From positions 434,001-498,000 of the forward strand of contig JAFREQ010000041.1 in assembly GCA_025331565.1 (NCBI GenBank): a stretch of 64,000 nucleotides of DNA, given 5' to 3'. Each line of letters opens with the position of its first letter. Within the stretch, counting starts at the first letter, position 1. A program made the translations under genes and the position numbers. The notes below the pieces were generated by a model. The model was not told the origin of the DNA and did not search any database. It saw only the letters and a program-made list of their open reading frames with translations. Below, piece after piece: positions 24,601 to 33,532 of the stretch. This DNA comes from Holacanthus passer (lineage: Eukaryota; Chordata; Actinopteri; Pomacanthidae).

Positions 24601-27600
24601 AAAGTGACAGACTGTGTGTGAGTATTAACCGAGAGAGTGACTGAGACAGCCAGGCAGTGGGAGAGATGAGAGCCGCCAGCGAGCTCTGTATGTGTGTGTG
24701 TTCCATCAGTCAAGCCCTGCTCTACAAAGCCTACACTGCTCCCACACCACACCCCCTCTCCTCTGTTCCTGTCTGATATCAGAGGTTAGTGAATAGAAGC
24801 CATCTGGATCTGATGCAGAGGCATGCACGGCTGCCGAGCCAACTGTACTTTTATTTATAACAGGAAATACTTTCTGCCTGTACACCGTGGGAGTGTAAAT
24901 GAAGGGGGTGGGGGCTATAACCTCATTGACATCATTTCACTCTCTCCTTCCCCATTTCTCCACACAACGCCCGTTCTGTCTCCACCCCCCTCGCTACATC
25001 TGTTCTGACTTCGCTTTCTCCATTCCTCCTTCCCATGTCTTCCAACCCCTGTTTTCACTCCCTCCCGCTCTGCCCTGAGAGGAAAGAGGAGGTGGACAAA
25101 CACACTAACATGAAGCTGAGAGGCACAGGGAAACTGAGGACAGGCAACAGATCCATTACACAATATGATACAAAGAATCAAAGATGAGAGAATAGACAGT
25201 GGAAACTTGTCTCACTCATGTGACTGGAAGCATATTGTGCTCATATTCAAACACTGTTTCTCTCTTCTACATGTCCCAGCTTCTTCTTCTTCTCTGGCTT
25301 AGGAAATGGGAAAATTGTCCTATGATGGACTGTCAGATCAAATTTGTCCAGAAACATCAGTCCTGCCCCAACAGCCACCACAACAACAGATAAGAGGAAG
25401 GATGAGGAACTTACACATCAAACTCGTTCTCCTTCAGAATCTCCTTGAATCTCTTCATGAAGATTTTCTCACTCTCTGTTGAAATGACAAACCCTCGATC
25501 TGGAAAAAAAATCAGACAGACAATTTCAATAGTGTGTGCATCATTCCAGGAAACCATCTGTTCTAAGATTCCAGAGTTTTTCCAGACCTCAAAATCTTTG
25601 CTACAATTAAAACATTTTGGCCAGTAATTTCTGTTAAGTATGCCAGTAGTGGTTGGGGAATTCTGCTGTTAGTGGAGTTATCTTTCTTAATCCCAACAAT
25701 AAAATGGGACTGGGTGTAATTCTACATACCAGGACTGAACTATGAAATCTTTCCAAACTTGTCATATTTTCTGTACAAACTATAATCTTTGTGAGACCTG
25801 GACATTTTAATATTTCCCCTCTCTGCACATTTCAGACCTGGGAACCCCGTGTACTTGGAAGAAGGCCTGCAAATGTGAAAGCAAACACATTTCATCATAA
25901 CACAGCACATTATCCTGTGATTATTTATCACCCTGTTTCCATGACAGCTCCCTGTGTGTGGGGACAACTCAGTTTGGCCAGATTAAAGCTCTTGTTTGTG
26001 GTTAGCAGACAAGTTGTGTCACCAATCACACCGACATTTCTAAGAATGATGATACCCTGACTTGTGTAGGTCATGGAAAACTCTAATGCTGTCTTCCACT
26101 GGAGCAGGGCTCAGCAACAAAACTAAGACAGATGTCCCAACTAGCTAACAATGAGCTGAACAAGATGAAACAATACAGTTAGCCAGGAAAGAATTTATAT
26201 TGCCTCAAAACACGGTCATAACTCTATCATAGAGAGCAGAAAGGCTGGCACCAATGAAACGAGACCAGCTCACTTTAGCTTTGCTAAAGCTTTGAACATT
26301 TAGAATGTGAAGGTTTCTTTTCAACCGTAGTCATTTCTAACAGTTATGATAACATTGTTGTCACCATAGTATTTGTGGAGATGTGAATCTGACATGTCTT
26401 ATTGCACAGAAAAACTGTACAGTACATCAAGGTGAACCAGGTATTTGGTTTGTTAACTGTATAATTTTACAGTTGGCCTTAGTTTTCTCTTTGCTGAAGA
26501 AACCTTGCTGAAGTCACTCTCCATTGTTATATATGAATACATGCATTAACCTGGTGTCAGGGTGTCTGAATATAATCTTTACATTCATTCAGAACCAGTT
26601 TTGTACAGCCTTTATTATGTCACAAAATGGACACAAAAAGCAAAGTAAGAGTTTCTTGTGCCACTGTGTTCAGAACAGTGTGTGAGAGAAAGGAAAGACT
26701 TTCTACTGTAGATCTGCTCACCTTGCGACTCAGGGGTTTCTATCTGGGAGGCTTGGTTCTTCTCTCTCCGCCTCTGCTTCTCGTCCTCCCAGATGGCCTG
26801 CAGGCCAGGGTTCCTGCCAATCTGACCTGGACACAGAGGAGAGTCACAGCACAGTGTGTCAGATAACAATGCAATCACACTTTATTATTGTGTGTATAAG
26901 GAGTTTTTAACCTACAACAAAGACTTTTTCAGTTTTTTCAGCAAGCAGAACTGATGAATCGAAGTGATGCCAGACTTGAACCATAAAATTCAACCCATAC
27001 ATACTGTAGTGCTATTTTCAACAGTGCAGCTTTTATACACTGTTATAGAGCAGATGGAAAAGTATGAGTCAGAAGAGTGGCCTCTCCTTTCTTTCTTCAC
27101 TCTAAGACAGATGCTAGCTGTGGTTTACGCTTCTGCGTCCAGCAGGATCTAAATCATAAGGACTCGCTGCATACTTACAGCCTCCATGCAGTACCGTCTT
27201 TAACGCACAAACAAAACATTCAGCAAAACTGGCTGTACTGGGGTAACCTGAGGCCCTTGTCCTGACAAGGACACTGAATATACTGAATGGTTCTTTTAAA
27301 ACAAACTCTGCACACTTGTGGCTTCAATCACCAGTGAGAATTTACCCACTGGAGAACTGTTTGACTTTAATACCAAGAAACCATGTGTTGCAGGAGTAAA
27401 CTGCACCCTTGTGTTTGCCAGCACAGCTGGTGTGAGATTGACTTTGACTGAAGGGATAAAAAAGGCAAAAGACCTGAAGTGACTCCGGTTGTGTCTTAAA
27501 ATGTGCTGTTTGTGTAAGAGCATGGATCAGTTTGACACTGTGGACTAAGATTATTTTCCCACTCAAAGCCAGAGAAAATGGCATACCTTTGGTATCCCAG

Positions 27601-30600
27601 TTAGGGAAGAAACCGCGAAAAGATGGACGTACTTTCTTTATTAGAAACCATGCCTAGTTATGTTGTTATCAATATGTGGTGACTCCTCTTTCTTCTCTGA
27701 TCCAAGTATTTTTATTTCACCATGTCAAGTACAGAGATGGGGTTTGTCTTCCCCTCACAGTCTAACATAAAACAGATCCAGATGTATAAAACCTATAATT
27801 AAAAACAAAAGTCCAAAGACACAGTCACTAAATCCTAAGGTTTAAACAAACAGAAGCAGCTGCTTCTGTTCTGTGTATGTCTTTGTCAGATAATGACATC
27901 TGCATTATGGGTCGTGTTCTCTTTAGTGAAATATCCCTCCATCCTGGATGCTCTCATCTCCGTTAATCTCTTCCTCTCTCTGCTCCCCTGTGACAGGAGG
28001 TGTTAGGTCAGTTCCACAGTGTTTATGTTTTAGGGCTGCTAATGGATTTAATGGGTGCAGGCGATCAGAGGTGCTCTCCATCCATCACTCATCTTAAATG
28101 TGCTGCACCTAAAGCACCAATGATTCAGCAAACAACCTTTTACCTTTCTTTGAGCCCCCAGTGTTATTCCTACAACTATGTTTGTGTGGGCTACAATACT
28201 GGCTGAAAGACTGGTGTTGGGATGTTGTCCTGCGTGATCTTACTTTCAATTTCCAGGCGGTTGAGGACGTCTACAGCCACAGCATCAACCTCCAGCTCAC
28301 AGGTGCTCTGCCTCTCTACCTCATCCAGGAGTAGGGAGCTGCAGGCAGACAATAGAAACAGGGAATCCTTGAAGACGTGGTATTAAAAATTTAAAGAGGT
28401 AGCCCCTTTGCCCTACAGTAAATTGTTGTACTACATTTTTGATGTATGAAGACTAAAGAAAGTTTGGATTTTTGGGGCTTTGTGTTTTTTTGTCAGGCCA
28501 TTTTATTTTAGAGGGCAAACTGCAAAAATAAACGAACACATTATAAAGAACTAAAATTGTTTTAAAAAAGAAATGAATTATTTAGAATAGTGACAAAGGA
28601 GAATTGGTGATAAGAGGAAAAATGGATTTCTTCCAAAATAGGAAAAAATTAACAAAACATAAAACAAATTATGGGATATCTAAAAAGACAGGAGGTGACT
28701 AGTCATTGCTGGACAGATATTTTATGGATTCAAAATGGATTCTAAATAAAATGAATCATGCACTGCTATGTATCCATTCTGTATCTCTTTGACAAAGAGA
28801 CAGATGTGACAAACTATGAAAAGAGAATTCTCTCATGCAGCATACAGAAAAAAAAACATATTCAGCTTTAACTGTCGGGACATTCACTAAGAGTAAATGC
28901 TAATGCAACAGTGGCTGTGCAGGAAGGACTCACCAGGGTATGGCGTTCTCCTCCCAGCGGACAAGTGTGCCCCCCAGGGTGCTGTCGTTGAGCTTGGAGG
29001 TGCAGGGGCTCTTCCAGGGGCTGATGCTGGGCCGACTGCTGGGAGTTTGCCTGTCTGGGACTGCTGCTGCGTCTTCTGAAATACACACACAAGCACACAG
29101 TAGAGCAAATGGTACTGTAAGCTCTGAAAGAATCTGTCAGCCTGCCAAAAGAAAAGATAAAAAGAAAAGTAAAAAAAAAAAAAAACCCACAATCAGCACT
29201 TGCTTTTCACACAGCGAGATATTAAACATATACTATGCTTCTGTGAGAAATATAAGTGTAAATATGAGTGTGATTATTTCATCATCTGCAATGAATGAAC
29301 GAAATAGTCATCCCAGACTTGAGCATCAAAGTGTATTCTTGATCTTGAAAACTGCACTTTGACAGAGTTCCTAACTCAAAGACACTTAATAGCCCTCTCT
29401 GGAGCTTCCAATCATGTCTTCCTTAGCAGCTGAAATCTGTTCACACCCAGTGGGTGCCGTAAGTGGCTTTGGTCCGGTGTTGAGTCTTTTGTCCAGGGTT
29501 CTTACTGTTTCACTGGTGTAATGTTTCCCACAGCTGTCACATGTGATGTCAAGCACCACTCCTGTCTTTCCGTTAGGGGTGCATCCTGTCTTTAGAGTGT
29601 ATAGCAGCAAAGATCTTAAGGTATTGAATGATTTCTCAGGGGTTGATCTCTGGAGTTCTATGCTTTGTTCAAACTCCATTCACAGAGGAAGACCGTGAGA
29701 TGTGTGAACACTCCGGAAAAAGCTTAGAAAATTGGACCTTAAGATTTCTTTGTCAAACTACTGTTTCCAGGTCAGAATGAACTTTCATGCTCAATTGTTT
29801 GGAAGTTGTTGATATCCCCCTGAAATGAATGAGCTGCTACAGAATTGTTTTGGTGTGGTTTGCTGGTCCAAAGTGTCATCTAGGAATAATTGTGGTTATA
29901 ATGCAGGTCTTGGTTTTGTAGTTTTGCAGACATTGTTTTGTAACAGTGTACATCGTACACTGAGATCTGTGAGCATGGTGACATTGCAACATAACTACGG
30001 CAAAGTACAGCAGGGCAAGAAACACAACCAGTTGATCAGACAGGTTGTATACAAACCAGCAGGTTGGCCAGATTATCCAAACCACTTTAACTGGTAGAAA
30101 AACAAAAGTAAGAACATTGGAAATGTTGCTAAAAACAAAAACAAACCATTCAATATACAATAGTAGGTCAGAGTTGGCCACAGCTGGGGTAATTTTACTG
30201 TTTCGCCTTTCTTCCAAATATGTTTGGCTAACCTGGGGTCTTGTTTAAAAGCTGCCAAATTATCTGACTGCTGTTTCCTGTTTCCTGTCCAGTTGGACTT
30301 CTTTTTATCATTGTTACAATTAAATTGATGAGTACAACTCTATCATTCATGATACTGGCCAGAGCTACAAAGAAAATAATAATAATCCTTGAAACAATGC
30401 AGGAAATTGAGCTCGTAGTTACAATGAGACACTCTTGTTACCATTGTTTTGTCAAATGGGTTGTTTCTTGTCATTTTGACATTTTAACTGCTTTGGAGGT
30501 GAGTGTTCAAACTGTATAGTGAACTTCAAAACACATTTAGGCTTCTATTCATCTCACACTGGCCCATTTGACCAAACCGGCCCCTTTTGTCATTCTTCCA

Positions 30601-31506
30601 CTTGATCCCAGATTAAGAACTTGCTTTCAACTTTGAGCTTGAGGGGAGAAGAAAATGTAAACAGGTGTACCCATTATTGGGGTATTTTAGGTTCTTTGTT
30701 GTATGGGGCATTGGAGCCCTCTTTCTATTGATTGCATCAGTGTAGAGGTGGATCAAACATGGAAGCCCTACTTTTGTCAGAAGAGAGTAGAGCGTGAGGT
30801 TTTTGAAAAAAAGAACTTTATTAAAATCAAGTGTGGAATTTCCTGTCCTGAATCATTAATGCCCTCACATGTGGAGGCGGCTCTGCTGGGCTGAATGCTC
30901 TCTGGGAGTGTGTGGAGAGAGGCCTGATCAGCAATGATGAACGGAAGTACGGGTCTGAGATTAGGACTAAGCTGTGATCAAACAGTGTTGGCAATCAGGG
31001 GCTTAGTCTCCATCAGGAGGAAGGAGAGTTTGGCTTTGGGTCAGGTTCACCCAAGATCTGAGGAGGAAACCCTAAGTCTGCCACTCCCACTGTGAGGCCT
31101 TGTATATATTGGGCTCACTGCCTGAAGAGCAAACCCAATGTCCCCATGTCTCAAGAGTCAGTACACACTTGAAACATATTAAACACACAGATTGCAAATC
31201 AACGCCTAAACACTGGAAACTACTGGTGAATATTGTCCTAAGAGTTGTCAGGTTGCAAGAAACACAACCACAAATGAATTACTAATGTTGCTCTGGATGC
31301 GTAAAGCTAACCAGGAACAGTTACCAAAAATCTACAAGGGAGATAAAACTGTAGACATTAGACAAAGATCAGCCTAACAAATACTCCCAATATTTTGTTA
31401 CTGGCACGCCACAGGGTCGCATTGGCAAAGTGGCACATGCAACTATTGCATTGCATCAGCATTATGAATTGAAGTGTTAGAAGGAGAAAACCTGGAGAAG
31501 ATGCAG

Positions 31507-31541
<35 letters not shown>

Positions 31542-33492
31542 TCTGTATCGCCACTCTGCAGGGCTGACAGAGCTCCAAAAGACTCTGCTCCAAGGGGCTC
31601 AGGCAAACACAAGAAAAAGAGAGCCCTGAGACTGCAAAGTGCCTGCTAAGGACATCCAATATCTGCCTGCTTGTTCTTGTTCTGTCCTCACACCTTTTGA
31701 TTCCGTTTTTTTTCTTCAATGTCCAGCTACTGGAAAAGCTACCTGAATGATTTTAGGGGGTAGTGTGCTACCACCACATTTTATTTTTGCCTCAGTGAGC
31801 AGCAATGAAAAGAACAGAATGGCTGAATTGGACCAGAAGGAGATGGGGCAACCAAAGAGGGAAAGGAAAGTGTAACATAAAATATAGAAAGACATGCAGA
31901 GAGGTCAGAGAAAGCAAGCACAAAGAGGGAGAGAGGAAAGAGCAAAGATCACAAGACAAAGCATGTGAAAAGAAGCAAGAGGGCAACATTCGAGATGAAA
32001 ACAGGGAAAGCTTTCAAAAGACAACAGAGGCAGTCCTAAGGCTGAGGTGAGATCAGGACTAATTCAATATGACACAAGGCATGGCAGCCTTCCCTGGCCT
32101 GCTCCCCGTCCCTGCTGAGCTAGGGGGAACAATGCAGTGAGCAGTGGAAACCTGGCTAAGCCAATACTGTCCAGCAGAGACAAAACCAGCAGTGTGACAG
32201 CAGTTGGCCACTTGCACAGCACAGGGGCACACCTGCAGATATGTGTAAAATAAGAATCTGCGCCAAAGAGAGAGGAGGTAGGGGATGAGGGCAAATGTCA
32301 GATCTAATTATTTTTTTTGTTTGCAATTTGGTCTGGGTGTCAGCATTGTAATTAATCATCTAAACTGGAATTAGATCACAATGGCTGATTAGCTACAAGA
32401 AAAACTTTAGAGAAGAAACACTTTAAAAGACTAACATAAAGCAATACAAAAGAATGCCGTTAGAATGGAAAGAAAGCTGTATATCCCAAAACATCTGGAA
32501 TACAGGAAAAGAAAACACCTGTCAAAAAGGAAGTACAACAAAATGAGGGATGAGTTGTTATCTCTGTCTTTGTGCCCTTACCTTTTTTCTGGCCCCTGCG
32601 GAACTTGACAGCTCCCAAGTTAAGCAGGTTCATGCCGTACAGATTGTAGTCTATGAAGAGCTGCAGCAGGTAGGGAATGTGGCCCTCGTGGGGCTGGTAA
32701 CTCTTGTTCATCACTGCTCCGCTTTGTAACAGCTCACACACCCTACAACACACAGAGGTTATTCCATCATAAAAGACATCTGCCACTTGGGGTACAACAA
32801 AAAAAAACAAATTTACTGATAAGAGAGAATTACATACATTTAGACATTACACAATACCAGGTTGTTTGTGGTGTAGCTGAGATGGTGTAGATTAGAAGAT
32901 GATTAGCTTCTCCCTTTTAAATTCAAGGTTTCAGGGTTTTTACTGCCACAAGTTTGGCTGTTAATCTGAGGCTGATTTCTTTTGCAGTCAGTCAATGGCT
33001 TTCAAAATTTCTATGATATACGATACCAGTTGCACATTCTCATCCAATGGCTTTTCTTTATTTTTTCTCCCTTGTATATTAATACTGAAGACATTAAAAT
33101 CAGGAATTATGCAGTAAACAAAAATGTGTCAAACAAAAAAAGTTTATTTATTTTAGATTTCAGATTATTCAACTTCAGCTTTGCACACTGTTGGCATTCT
33201 TTAAACCAGCTTCATGAGGAAGCTTTTCAATCAGGTGAGCCTTGTCAAAGTAATTAGTGGAATTTCTTGCTTTCTTAATACATTTGAGGCCATCAGTGTT
33301 GTGCAGAGGGAGTGTTGCCTTATTCTACTATCACAACTACTGTACCAATCCATATTTTGGCAAGAACAGCTCAACTAAGTAAAGAGAGACAACAGTCCGT
33401 TGTTATTTTAAGAAATGAAGGTCAGTCAATCAAGAATTTGAATGTATCTTCAAGTGCAGTCGTGAAAACCATCAAACGCTATGATGAAATTG

Positions 33493-33532
<40 letters not shown>

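Larger units (their letters stand above)
29076..32581 (-). other. rev3l intron between exons 5 and 4
   Basis: This 3.5 kb intron carries the Penelope-like fragment, a weak dispersed repeat near 30150-30310, a GT microsatellite at 31512-31540 and a purine-rich stretch at 31800-32050. No gene is seen. Confidence 0.55.

Noticed and set aside
28887..29192. Alternative frames of 101 and 76 codons over exon 5
   Set aside because: All three frames of this short GC-rich exon are open. Only one joins exons 4 and 6 in phase and contains the conserved LVRWEENAIP block.
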